A stretch of DNA of 12,477 nucleotides. Origin: Fidelibacterota bacterium (GTDB lineage Bacteria; Bipolaricaulota; Bipolaricaulia; UBA7950; UBA9294). The stretch lies in the NCBI GenBank assembly GCA_024278395.1, contig JAJRTG010000205.1:1-12477 (forward strand). Reading direction: 5' to 3'. Below, in pieces: positions 1 through 7,053 of the stretch. Positions within the stretch are counted from its first letter, which is position 1, and each line of letters starts with the position of its first letter. Below the pieces are notes generated by a model, which was not told the DNA's origin, searched no databases, and saw only the letters and a program-made list of their open reading frames with translations. The position numbers and the translations under genes are program-made.

Positions 1-1530
1 GCGGGCGGCGAACTCCTTATCCTCGTAGTAGAAGGTGAACTTGGCGATCTCCGGGAGGTTCGAGCGCAGGTGCTGGGTCAGCGGCCCGGCGGGAAGGATC
101 GCATCGGTGGAGACCCCGTCCCCGAGCTTGATCAGGACCTCGCCTGTGAGCGGGGACTGGAGCGGCCTTTGCGGGGAGAGCGGGACGATGTTCGGGGCGC
201 GGCGGATCTCGACCGACGGGCCTTTCGGCTCGAGGATCAATGCATCGTCGATCGTCAAGTGGTCGATCTCCACCTCCACCGGCGGGAGCTCGCGCGGGTC
301 GGCGATCGCCCCGGCGAGGGCGGACGCGGCCGCCACCTCCGGGCTGCACAGCGCGATCTTCCCGAACTTGTTCCCGCCCCGTCCCTTCCAGTTGCGGTTC
401 ACGGTCCGCAGCGACAGGTGCCCGTATCCCGGGACGAACCCGATCCCGATGCACGCGTTGCACCCCGGCTCGATCATCCGAACACCGGCCTTGGTGAGGG
501 CGAGGAAGCTCCCATCCTCCATCAGCATCTCCCACGCCTGACGCGACGCCGGGGAGACGACGACGTCGATCTCAGGCGAGACGCGCTTCCCCTTCAGGAG
601 CTCAGCGGCGATCTTGATGTCGCGGTACGAGCCGTTCGTGCACGAGCCGATGTAGACCTGGTCGATCTTCGTTCCCTTCACCTCGTCGATGTCGTAGACG
701 TTGTCCGGCATCCCGGGCATGGCGACGAGCGGCTTCAGGGTCGAGAGGTCGATCTCCAGGGTCTTGTCGTATTCGGCATCGTCGTCCGGGAATAGCTCCT
801 GCCATACCTCTTCCCGTTTTTGCATGCGTAGAAACTCCCGGGTCACCCCGTCGGACGGGAAGATCGACGAGGTCGCGCCGGTCTCGGTGCACAGGTTGGT
901 GATCGTCGCCCGCTGCGGCACCGACAGGGTCTCCACCCCCGGGCCGGTGAACTCGAGGAAGTAGCCGACCCCTCCCTTCACCGAGATCCGCCGCAGGATC
1001 TCGAGCGCCACGTCCTTCGCCGCTACCCCCCAGGGGAGCTTTCCGGTGAGGACGATCCGCATCATCTTGGGGACGGTGAGGTGGAACGGTCCTCCTCCCA
1101 TCGCCACGGCGACGTCCATCCCACCGGCCCCGATCCCGAGCATCCCCAGACCGCCGGCGGTCGGGGTGTGGGAATCGGACCCGAGCAGGGTCTTTCCGGG
1201 AACGCCGAACCGCTCGTAGTGCAGTTGATGGCACACCCCGTTACCGTTCTTGGAGAACTTGGCCCCGTAGTGCGAGGCGATCGACTGGAGGAAGACGTGA
1301 TCGTCGGTCGATTCCCCCTTGAACCCGAGGGAGGTGTGGTCGGAGTAGCTGACCACGAGCTCCGCCTTCACCTTGTCCATCCCGAGCGACTCGAACTCGA
1401 GCCAGGCCATCGTCCCGGTCGAGTCCTGGGTCAGGCAGTGATCGATCTTGATTCCGACTTCGTTTCCCCGCTTGAGCTCGCCCTCCGCCACGTGCGTCTC
1501 CAGGATCTTCTCGGTCATCGTCTTGCCCAC
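1..1530 (-). CDS. acn: Aconitate hydratase (fused-swivel, Aquifex/Geobacter type), C-terminus cut off by window edge
   Basis: Interconverts citrate and isocitrate through cis-aconitate in the TCA cycle, using a [4Fe-4S] cluster in the cytoplasm. The reverse strand reads 510 codons without a stop and leaves the window. Start is GTG at 1530, preceded by a strong Shine-Dalgarno, GAGGTGATC at 1542-1534. Three cluster cysteines are visible: C297 in IGSCTNGS, and C357 and C360 in EPGCNACIG. GSDSHTPTAGGLGMLGIGAG (around residue 120) and PSDGVTREF are further family signatures. From about residue 461 the chain enters the swivel domain (GDGVSTDAILPAG), so both parts are in one polypeptide as in the roughly 640-residue family; about 130 residues are missing. 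LeuC and homoaconitase are related, but the fused swivel and close similarity to the TIGR01342-type aconitases argue against them. It diverges from the MEMO-family gene across 93 bases. Confidence 0.93.
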   Translation of the reverse strand, partial: MGKTMTEKILETHVAEGELKRGNEVGIKIDHCLTQDSTGTMAWLEFESLGMDKVKAELVVSYSDHTSLGFKGESTDDHVFLQSIASHYGAKFSKNGNGVCHQLHYERFGVPGKTLLGSDSHTPTAGGLGMLGIGAGGMDVAVAMGGGPFHLTVPKMMRIVLTGKLPWGVAAKDVALEILRRISVKGGVGYFLEFTGPGVETLSVPQRATITNLCTETGATSSIFPSDGVTREFLRMQKREEVWQELFPDDDAEYDKTLEIDLSTLKPLVAMPGMPDNVYDIDEVKGTKIDQVYIGSCTNGSYRDIKIAAELLKGKRVSPEIDVVVSPASRQAWEMLMEDGSFLALTKAGVRMIEPGCNACIGIGFVPGYGHLSLRTVNRNWKGRGGNKFGKIALCSPEVAAASALAGAIADPRELPPVEVEIDHLTIDDALILEPKGPSVEIRRAPNIVPLSPQRPLQSPLTGEVLIKLGDGVSTDAILPAGPLTQHLRSNLPEIAKFTFYYEDKEFAAR

Positions 1531-1558
1531 GTTGATCACCTCTCGCGTTGGTAGGAGG

Positions 1559-1586
1559 ATTATACCTGCCGGGGATAGGAGGTCAA
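1559..1586 (-). promoter_or_regulatory. Sigma-70-type promoter of acn
   Basis: On the minus strand, TTGACC (1586-1581) is followed after 16 bases by a perfect TATAAT (1564-1559). Transcription would begin near 1552, giving a leader of about 22 nt that carries the acn Shine-Dalgarno. The -35 lies two bases from the -35 of the divergent amrB promoter, so the two promoters stand back to back. This is direct pattern matching without experimental support. Confidence 0.7.
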
Positions 1587-1587
1587 T

Positions 1588-1617
1588 TTGCGCGGTTTCG
1601 CCGGTTGGGGCTACAAT
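1588..1617 (+). promoter_or_regulatory. Probable leaderless promoter of the amrB-yicC-gmk-acpS operon
   Basis: TTGCGC (1588-1593), an 18-base spacer and TACAAT (1612-1617) lie upstream of the ATG at 1624. That ATG falls seven bases after the -10, where transcription normally starts, and no usable Shine-Dalgarno precedes it. A leaderless mRNA is the simplest reading. The -35 is only a 3 to 4 of 6 match, so confidence is moderate. Confidence 0.5.
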
Positions 1618-1623
1618 GATGAC

Positions 1624-2460
1624 ATGATTACTCCGATTCGTCGACCCGTCGTTGCCGGGGCGTTCTATCCCGGGCGTTCGGATGCCCTGCTGCAGGTTCT
1701 CTCTTCCCTTTTCGGGGGAAAGCCGCAGCCGAAGGGATCCCTTTCCCGGCCTCTCGGCCTCGTCGCCCCCCACGCCGGATACGTCTACTCCGGGAAGGTG
1801 GCGGCCGACGGATACATGGAGGTGGGCAAGAGAGGGAGGCCGGACGCGGTCATCATCCTGGGAACGAATCACACCGGACTCGGCCGTCCGATCTCGATCG
1901 GGCGCGCTGGGGCATGGCGTACCCCTCTCGGCGATGCGCCGGTGGCGACCGAGCTCGCTGACAGGCTGATCGAGCGTGGTTTCCCGGTCGCGGAGGAGGC
2001 GTTCCTCCGCGAGCATTCGGTCGAAGTCCAGCTCCCGTTCATCCAGTACTTGTTCGGCCCGGAGGTCCCGTTCATTCCGGTATGCGTGATGCTCCCGCCG
2101 TTGGACGACCTCATCGCCGCCGGCGAGGGGATAGCCGAGGTGGTGCAAGGCGGGTCGATCCTCGTCGTCGCGAGCAGCGATTTCACCCACTATGAGCCCG
2201 ATGGGATCGCCCGCCGGTTGGACATGGAGGCGATCGAGCTGATCCTCGGCCTTGACGTCGCGGGGTTCTACAGGCTCGTCATTGAGAAGAGGCTCTCCAT
2301 CTGCGGGGCCGGCGCGATCACCATCCTGCTCGCCGCCGCGGCTCGGCTCGGATGGAGCAACGTCGATTTGGTCTCCTACGCGACTTCGGGGGATGTCACC
2401 GGGGATCGGAGCGCGGTGGTCGGGTACGCCGCGATAACCGTGGAAGGGGACAGCCGATGA
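1624..2460 (+). CDS. amrB: MEMO-family protein (AmmeMemoRadiSam system protein B)
   Basis: A 278-residue member of the MEMO1 / AmmeMemoRadiSam protein B family, related in fold to extradiol and LigB-type dioxygenases; its bacterial reaction is not firmly established. Conserved pieces in order: PVVAGAFYPG (8-17), APHAGYVYSG with H50, ILGTNHTG with H83, EHSVEVQLPF with H131, ASSDFTHYEP with D186 and H189, and SICGAG with C227. H50, H83 and C227 correspond to the metal-binding His, His and Cys of human MEMO1. I chose ATG 1624 because the family motif begins eight residues later and a -10 box sits at the leaderless distance. An in-frame TTG at 1588 has an AGGAGGT only 4 bases upstream, but it would lie upstream of the predicted transcription start and add a non-family extension. 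The usual partners (AMMECR1 and the radical SAM protein) are not adjacent. Its stop overlaps the yicC start as ATGA. Confidence 0.88.
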   Translation: MITPIRRPVVAGAFYPGRSDALLQVLSSLFGGKPQPKGSLSRPLGLVAPHAGYVYSGKVAADGYMEVGKRGRPDAVIILGTNHTGLGRPISIGRAGAWRTPLGDAPVATELADRLIERGFPVAEEAFLREHSVEVQLPFIQYLFGPEVPFIPVCVMLPPLDDLIAAGEGIAEVVQGGSILVVASSDFTHYEPDGIARRLDMEAIELILGLDVAGFYRLVIEKRLSICGAGAITILLAAAARLGWSNVDLVSYATSGDVTGDRSAVVGYAAITVEGDSR

Positions 2461-3317
2461 TAAGGAGCATGACCGGATACGGGTCCGGGAGCGGGAGCGC
2501 CGACGGTTGGAACGCCGAGGTCGCGCTCCGCAGTCTCAACCACCGTTACCTCTCCCTGCGGGTGCGGGGGATCTCCGATCCGGTGCTCGAGCGGCGGGTG
2601 GAGGAGGCGGTTAAAGGGGCGTTCAACCGCGGGGAGATCGAGGTGACGGTCCAACTCGTTCAGGATCCCGCCGTGGCGGGCCGCCTCCTGATCGATCGTG
2701 AGGTGCTCTCGGCCTATGTGGATGAGCTGCGCGGGCTCACGGACGCCCTCGCCCTTCCTCCTCCTGATTTAGGCCACCTGATCGCGCTTGGAGCGTTCGA
2801 TCATCCGGGAGGGGAAGACCTGCCCGATCCGTGGCCCGCCCTCTCCGCCGCCCTTTCGGAGGCGATCCGCGGGGCGCAGGCGGCTCGGATCCGGGAAGGG
2901 GAGATCCTTTACTCCGAGTTATCCCGGATAATGTCCGAGCTTTCCTCCCTGATCCAGGAGGTGAAGGTTAGGATCCCGGCCGTGGTGGAGGAGCTTCGCG
3001 ACCGGCTGCGGGAGAGGGTGACGGCCCTCGGCGCTGAGGTCGATCCTGATCGGTTGGAGATGGAGATCGCGCTGCTTGCCGAGCGGGCCGACGTACGGGA
3101 GGAGGTGACCCGCCTGGAGGCGCACCTGACACGCATCCGCGAGCTCCTCGATGCCTCCGGGGCGGTGGGGAAGGAGCTCGGGTTCCTCTCACAGGAGCTT
3201 CTGCGGGAGGCGAACACGCTGGGGGCGAAGTCGCGTGATCTCACGATAAACGGGCTCGTCGTGTCGATGAAGGTGGCGATCGAGCACTTCAAGGAGCAGG
3301 TGCAGAATGTCGAATGA
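2457..3317 (+). CDS. yicC: YicC-family endoribonuclease
   Basis: A 286-residue protein spanning the whole YicC family, whose E. coli member is an endoribonuclease involved in RNA turnover. Evidence is the diagnostic start MIRSMTGYG, the N-terminal YicC-like domain over about residues 1-155, and the C-terminal DUF1732 region ending in HFKEQVQNVE, the typical family terminus. A charged, likely helical coiled segment runs from about residue 160 to 250. ATG 2457 is chosen because it begins the family signature, follows GAAGGGGA by six bases, and overlaps the preceding stop as ATGA, which implies translational coupling. yicC next to gmk is a widely conserved arrangement. A longer reading frame from 2352 exists but lies inside the preceding gene. 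Confidence 0.93.
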   Translation: MIRSMTGYGSGSGSADGWNAEVALRSLNHRYLSLRVRGISDPVLERRVEEAVKGAFNRGEIEVTVQLVQDPAVAGRLLIDREVLSAYVDELRGLTDALALPPPDLGHLIALGAFDHPGGEDLPDPWPALSAALSEAIRGAQAARIREGEILYSELSRIMSELSSLIQEVKVRIPAVVEELRDRLRERVTALGAEVDPDRLEMEIALLAERADVREEVTRLEAHLTRIRELLDASGAVGKELGFLSQELLREANTLGAKSRDLTINGLVVSMKVAIEHFKEQVQNVE

Positions 3318-3924
3318 GTCCATAACCAGACATCGGCGTGGGATCGGCGGCGGGTTGGCGTTCGTCGTCTCCGGGCCGTCCGGGGCGGGGAAGAACTCGG
3401 TGATCGACCGGGTGATGGAGGAGTTGTCCGGACTATCCTACTCGGTGTCCTACACCACCCGTCCGCCGCGGCCGCACGAGATCCCGGGGCGCGACTACCA
3501 CTTCATCTCCAAGGAGGAGTTCGAGCGGTTGATCGCCGCCGGCGAGCTGGTGGAGCACGTCCGGTACCTCGGGGACTACTACGGGACCGGGATACGCCAG
3601 ATTGAAGAGGTCTTCGCCCGCGGTGAGGACGTCATCCTGAACATCGACGTTCAAGGGGCCAAGACACTGCGAAAGAAGGGGCTTTCGCACTTCTCGGTCG
3701 TGTACGTCTTTCTCGCTCCCTCTTCCCTCGCTCGGTTGGAGGAGCGGTTGCGCGCCCGGGGGACGGAGGATGAGGAGGAGATCCGGGCGCGGCTCGCGGT
3801 CGCCGCGCAGGAGCTGGAGGAGATCCCGGAATTCGATTACCTCGTGATAAACGATGACCTCGAGCGTGCGGTAGAGGAGCTCTCCGGGATCGTCATCGCC
3901 GAGCGGGCGCGGATCGTCGGCTGA
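3307..3924 (+). CDS. gmk: Guanylate kinase
   Basis: Phosphorylates GMP (and dGMP) to GDP with ATP in the cytoplasm, feeding GTP and (p)ppGpp pools. The 205-residue length is typical. The P-loop is GPSGAGKNS (23-31), where the residue after the lysine is N30 and the Ser is one place later, comparable to the GKGT form of B. subtilis Gmk. The GMP-binding region follows: SYTTRPPRPHEIPGRDYHFI (49-68 approx.) and YYGTG. DVQGAK and the lid segment ERLRARGTEDEEEI complete the family pattern. ATG 3307 overlaps the yicC stop by 11 bases and has AAGGAG ten bases upstream. The common downstream partners rpoZ and coaBC are absent; acpS follows after 4 bases. Confidence 0.96.
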   Translation: MSNESITRHRRGIGGGLAFVVSGPSGAGKNSVIDRVMEELSGLSYSVSYTTRPPRPHEIPGRDYHFISKEEFERLIAAGELVEHVRYLGDYYGTGIRQIEEVFARGEDVILNIDVQGAKTLRKKGLSHFSVVYVFLAPSSLARLEERLRARGTEDEEEIRARLAVAAQELEEIPEFDYLVINDDLERAVEELSGIVIAERARIVG

Positions 3925-3928
3925 AGCG

Positions 3929-4297
3929 ATGGAGATCGGGATCGATGCCGTCGAGGTCGGACGGATAAAAAGGGTTTACGAGCGGTATGGGGAACGCTTC
4001 ATCACCCGGGTGTTCACCCCTGCGGAGGTGGATTACGCGTTCAGCGCCCGCGGCGATCGGCGGTTCGAGCGCCTCGCCGGGCGGTTTGCGCTGAAGGAGG
4101 CGCTGATGAAGGCGTGGGGGCGCGGGATACCGTTTTCCGCGATCGAGGTGAAAAATGATTCCGCTGGCCGGCCTTTGGTAGAGTGCCCTCTTGTTTTGGG
4201 AAGGATAAAGGCCAGCCTCACGCATACGCGGAGGCTGGCCATCGGTTGCGTCCTGGTGTTGGAAGAAGGGGCTACTTCTTTGCCACCCCACCGTTAG
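3929..4297 (+). CDS. acpS: Holo-[acyl-carrier-protein] synthase
   Basis: Transfers 4'-phosphopantetheine from CoA to the conserved serine of acyl carrier protein, activating it for fatty acid synthesis. At 122 residues it matches the AcpS family. The Mg/CoA site is visible as GIDAVEVGRI with D6 and GRFALKEALMKAWG with E57; the C-terminal strand motif is SLTHTRRLAIGCVLV (96-110). The start lies four bases after the gmk stop with only a weak Shine-Dalgarno, suggesting coupled translation as last cistron of this operon. Its last 26 bases overlap the 3' end of the convergent hup gene. The codons for KASLTHTRRLA also form a near-perfect hairpin that probably acts as the hup terminator on the other strand. 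The tail after about residue 112 is not conserved. Confidence 0.93.
   Translation: MEIGIDAVEVGRIKRVYERYGERFITRVFTPAEVDYAFSARGDRRFERLAGRFALKEALMKAWGRGIPFSAIEVKNDSAGRPLVECPLVLGRIKASLTHTRRLAIGCVLVLEEGATSLPPHR
4201..4240 (-). terminator. Probable intrinsic terminator of the rpsA-hup end of the minus-strand operon
   Basis: GGCCAGCCTC (4210-4219) and GAGGCTGGCC (4231-4240) form a perfect 10-bp stem. Three more pairs (CGC with GCG) inside, after a one-base bulge, leave a four-base loop. Read on the minus strand the hairpin is followed by TTTATCCTT, a moderate U-tract, and it begins 31 bases after the hup stop. On the plus strand no T-tract follows, so the element is directional. It lies inside the acpS coding region. 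Confidence 0.7.
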
Positions 4298-4586
4298 CTG
4301 TTACCTTGAGGTTCTTCTCGATCTGGCGGCGGAGCTCCTTCCCCGGCTTGAACAGGGGGACGACCTTCGCGTCAACCTGGATCTGTTCCTTGGTCTGAGG
4401 GTTGATCCGGCTGCTCGCCTTGCGGGCGCGTACCCCGAACTTTCCGAAGCCGACGAGCTTGACCTCCTCCCCCTGAAGGAGGGTATTCTGAATGAGGTCA
4501 AGGACCGAGTCGAGGAGTTTGCGGGCCTCTTTCTTGGTCAGGTTCGTTGAGTCGGCCAATCGATCGATGAATTCGCCTTTGTTCAT
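4272..4586 (-). CDS. hup: HU/IHF-family DNA-binding protein
   Basis: A small nucleoid protein that binds and bends DNA as a dimer. The 104 residues start with the HU-like MNKGEFIDRLADSTNLTKKE helix pair. The beta-arm region is GFGKFGVRARKASSR followed by INPQTKEQ (47-69 in all); P63 matches the conserved DNA-intercalating proline of the arm. The arm is shorter on glycine than the usual GRNPxTGE form. A basic tail of about 12 residues (to VAKK) follows the normal end near residue 92. The Shine-Dalgarno is AAGGAGGA at 4601-4594, well placed for ATG 4586. It lies 21 bases behind rpsA and its 3' end overlaps that of convergent acpS by 26 bases. HU versus an IHF subunit cannot be settled from sequence alone. 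Confidence 0.92.
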   Translation of the reverse strand: MNKGEFIDRLADSTNLTKKEARKLLDSVLDLIQNTLLQGEEVKLVGFGKFGVRARKASSRINPQTKEQIQVDAKVVPLFKPGKELRRQIEKNLKVTANGGVAKK

Positions 4587-4607
4587 GGTGTGCTCCTCCT
4601 TATGCTT

Positions 4608-6350
4608 TTAGTTGTCTTGAGTGGTTTCTTCCTCTTCCAGGGGCGTATCGCCCAGAAGATCACGCATGCTCAGGGTCTCGTGCCCGGAGTCCTCGAGGTA
4701 TAGCCGCTCCACGCGATCGCGCTTCTTCCCGCCGGAGCGCTTGCGCGATGGGCGTGGAGACGGGGGCGGCTCGGGCGGGGCGAGGAGCTTACGGATGCTC
4801 AGGCGCACCTGCTTTTTCTCCTCGTTTATCCCGATGATCTTCGCCTGCACCTTGTCTCCGATGGTGAGGACGTCGTTCGGGGTGGCGATCCGCTTGTCGC
4901 TGATCTCCGAGACGTGGATCAACCCTTCTACATCATTGGTGATCCGCATGAACGCGCCGAAGTCCTTGATTTCGGTGATCTCCCCATCCACTACGTCGTC
5001 GAGGGAGTACTGCTCCATGAACTGCCGCCACGGATCGTTCTTCAAGGCGCGGATGCTCAGGCTGATCCGTCGTTCCTTCGGGTCGACGTTCAGGACCTTT
5101 ACCTCCACCGATTCCCCCTCCTTGAGGACCTCGCGCGGGTGGTTCACCCTCCCCCAGTCGAGCTCGGAGACGTGGACCAGCCCCTCGATCCCCTCCTCCA
5201 GCTTGACGAACGCGCCGAAGTCGGTGATCTTGGTGACCTCGCCCACCACGCGCTGTCCGCGCGGGTACTTCGCCTCCACGTCCTCCCAGGGATCGGGAGT
5301 GGTCTGGCGGAGGGAGAGGCTGATGCGGTGCGCCTCCTCGTCGCAGTTCAGGACGACGACTTCGACCTCGTCGCCTTCCTGTACGATCTCCTTCGGGTTC
5401 TCGGGATGTCCCCAGGAGAGCTCGGAGACGTGGATCAGCCCCTCGACGTCCTGCTCCAGCTCCACGAACGCGCCGAAGTCGGTGACGCTGACGACCGTCC
5501 CCTTGACCCTTGTCCCGGCGGGGTAGCGGTCCGCGATCCCCTTCCACGGGTTCGGGCGCAGCTGCTTGATCGAGAGGGAGATCCTCTCCTTCTCCTGATC
5601 GAAGTCGATCACCTTCACCTTCACCTTGTCTCCGACCTTGTAGGTCGGCGGAGGGACGGGGAGGTCCTTCCACGCGATCTCGGAGCGGTGGACAAGCCCT
5701 TCGAATCCTCCGATGTCGACGAATATCCCGAAGTCGACGATGCTGCGGATCGTCCCCTCGATCTCCTGCCCCACCTCTAGGGTGGAGAATAGCTCCTCCC
5801 GCCGCTTGCGCTCCTCATCCTTCAGGTACGCCTTGTGGGAGACGACGAGGTTCTTCTCCCGGCGGGAGAGCTCGAGGATCTTGAACTTCGTGCGGGTCCC
5901 CTTGAGCTTGTCGATCGCGCTCGGAAGGTCGTTCCCCAGGTGGGAGCCGGGGAGGAAGGCGCGGATTCCGTCGAGGTTGACGTGGTAGCCCGCGTTCTTC
6001 ACCTCGCCGGTGATCTCTCCCTCCACCGGGGTGCCGTTCCGATACGCCTCTTCCAGGGACTCGATCCGCTTCTCATATTCCGCCTGTTTCTCGGATGCGT
6101 AGATCGTCCCCTTCTCCTCGTCGATATAGGTGACAAGGACCTCGATCTCTTCCCCTTCCTCGATCTTTCCGTCCTCACGGAACGGGGAGAGCTCGCTCAC
6201 CGGGAGGATCCCCTCCGACTTGTACCCGATATCGACGAGGACCTCGTCCTGGTTCACCTGGACGACCGTTCCCGTGATCGTGTCGCCACGGCTGTACAAC
6301 TTGACGTCGCTTTCCGAGAAAGCCTCTTCCATCTTGATCTTTTCTTCCAT
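4608..6350 (-). CDS. rpsA: 30S ribosomal protein S1 with six S1 domains
   Basis: Binds mRNA at the 30S subunit and helps initiation on weak or structured leaders. The 580 residues hold six S1 (OB-fold) modules at roughly 24-88, 106-174, 193-263, 280-350, 366-436 and 453-522. The last four are true repeats about 86-87 residues apart with the recurring core DFGAFVxL...EGLxHVSEL and the closing ISLSI. Six domains equals the E. coli architecture and exceeds the four common in Firmicutes. The tail (523-580) is a proline- and Lys/Arg-rich linker, then ETLSMRDLLGD and an acidic end. I use ATG 6350 because AGGTGG (6364-6359) precedes it by eight bases; a GTG four codons upstream overlaps that site. 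It sits between plsC and hup; the cmk-plsC-rpsA order is familiar, but ispH, often found between them, is missing. Confidence 0.94.
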   Translation of the reverse strand: MEEKIKMEEAFSESDVKLYSRGDTITGTVVQVNQDEVLVDIGYKSEGILPVSELSPFREDGKIEEGEEIEVLVTYIDEEKGTIYASEKQAEYEKRIESLEEAYRNGTPVEGEITGEVKNAGYHVNLDGIRAFLPGSHLGNDLPSAIDKLKGTRTKFKILELSRREKNLVVSHKAYLKDEERKRREELFSTLEVGQEIEGTIRSIVDFGIFVDIGGFEGLVHRSEIAWKDLPVPPPTYKVGDKVKVKVIDFDQEKERISLSIKQLRPNPWKGIADRYPAGTRVKGTVVSVTDFGAFVELEQDVEGLIHVSELSWGHPENPKEIVQEGDEVEVVVLNCDEEAHRISLSLRQTTPDPWEDVEAKYPRGQRVVGEVTKITDFGAFVKLEEGIEGLVHVSELDWGRVNHPREVLKEGESVEVKVLNVDPKERRISLSIRALKNDPWRQFMEQYSLDDVVDGEITEIKDFGAFMRITNDVEGLIHVSEISDKRIATPNDVLTIGDKVQAKIIGINEEKKQVRLSIRKLLAPPEPPPSPRPSRKRSGGKKRDRVERLYLEDSGHETLSMRDLLGDTPLEEEETTQDN

Positions 6351-6423
6351 AACTAAGACCACCTATTTTAGGATTTCCCCTCTTCTCAGCCTCCCGAAAG
6401 AGGGCTCTTTGCTTTTCTCCCGT
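6351..6423 (-). promoter_or_regulatory. rpsA leader: Shine-Dalgarno and two mutually exclusive candidate stems
   Basis: This 73-base gap is the largest inside the minus-strand operon. Besides the Shine-Dalgarno (6364-6359), it contains CCCTCTT pairing with AAGAGGG (6404-6398 with 6384-6378, 7 bp, 13-base loop). An alternative stem, AGCC with GGCT plus a weaker inner helix, spans 6406-6388. The two stems share bases and cannot coexist. A TAAAAT at 6370-6365 resembles a -10 but lacks a -35 and would start transcripts past the Shine-Dalgarno, so I do not call a promoter. A regulatory role is inference only. Confidence 0.35.
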
Positions 6424-7053
6424 TTACGCCGCATCGACGAGCTCCATCAACCGCTGGCTCATCCGCTGGGTCCGTTCGGCGCGCGATGTCGCTTCGGTCT
6501 CCTCCTCCAACTCGGCGGCGGAAACCGGTCGACCGATCGAGATGGTAACCCGGGGGAAGCCGAATGGGTAGCGCGGCGGGTACGGGCCGTTGGCCCGGAT
6601 GTTGACCGGGAGGAGCGGCTTGCCGGATATCCGGGCGAAATAGATCGCTCCGGCCTTGGCGTCCGCACTCTCCCGGGTCGTCCCCTCGGGGAAGATCCCG
6701 ATCAGCCGCTCGCGCCGCACCGCCTCGAGGACCCGGCGGAAGTCCGCACGGGTGAAGTGGTCGCGGTCGATCGCGGTGGCGTAGAGTTTGATCAGGGGGT
6801 TGAATACAGGGTTCTTCAGCAGGCCCTTCCGGGCGATAAAATGGATGCGGTTCCTTATTCCGAACGCAACGGCGAGAAGGGGTATATCCCAGAAACTGCG
6901 ATGGCGGGCGACAACGATGTACCCGGTATCTCGATTGAGCATATCCCTCCCCGTAACCCGCAGGCGGAAAAGAACCCTCGCCAGGAGATGGAGGAGGAAA
7001 ACTATCAGCGCGTAAAGCCCTCCTTTACATCCTTCCTTCAGCCGATGCGTCAA
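6424..7053 (-). CDS. plsC: 1-acyl-sn-glycerol-3-phosphate acyltransferase
   Basis: Acylates lysophosphatidic acid to phosphatidic acid at the inner face of the membrane. The 209 residues begin with a hydrophobic segment, about residues 12-32 (LYALIVFLLHLLARVLF), that would anchor it. The catalytic HX4D box is ARHRSFWD with H51 and D56. The phosphate-binding motif is FPEGTTR (121-127), and the block GKPLLPVNIRA (about 146-156) corresponds to the later acyltransferase motif. The chosen start is TTG 7053, with TTAAGGAAGG immediately upstream; no ATG or GTG in frame gives a better N-terminus, so the exact start is uncertain. It overlaps the end of cmk by 29 bases, implying coupled translation. 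Confidence 0.87.
   Translation of the reverse strand: MTHRLKEGCKGGLYALIVFLLHLLARVLFRLRVTGRDMLNRDTGYIVVARHRSFWDIPLLAVAFGIRNRIHFIARKGLLKNPVFNPLIKLYATAIDRDHFTRADFRRVLEAVRRERLIGIFPEGTTRESADAKAGAIYFARISGKPLLPVNIRANGPYPPRYPFGFPRVTISIGRPVSAAELEEETEATSRAERTQRMSQRLMELVDAA

Noticed and set aside
1081..1554. Plus-strand open frames opposite acn (also 70-795)
   Set aside because: Antisense to a convincing aconitase, His/Pro/Arg-rich and without family features.
1588..1623. TTG start for the MEMO-family gene
   Set aside because: An AGGAGGT lies close upstream, but it coincides with the acn -35 region, the spacing is short, and the predicted plus-strand transcript starts after it. Kept as a possible alternative only.
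1731..1742. Palindrome AAGGGATCCCTT
   Set aside because: A single 12-base palindrome inside amrB codons with no repeat elsewhere and no T-tract; likely chance given the GATC-rich composition.
3898..3930. Possible promoter or terminator between gmk and acpS
   Set aside because: Only four bases separate the genes and no hairpin or promoter hexamers are seen.
4621..5526. Long plus-strand open frames opposite rpsA (also 4914-5780 and 5835-6356)
   Set aside because: They mirror the S1 repeats on the other strand, give low-complexity Ser/Thr/Arg- or Asp/Leu-rich peptides with no family motif, and have no start signals. High GC and biased codons explain them.
6351..6362. GTG start for rpsA at 6362
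   Set aside because: The GTG overlaps the AGGTGG Shine-Dalgarno that is ideally placed for ATG 6350.
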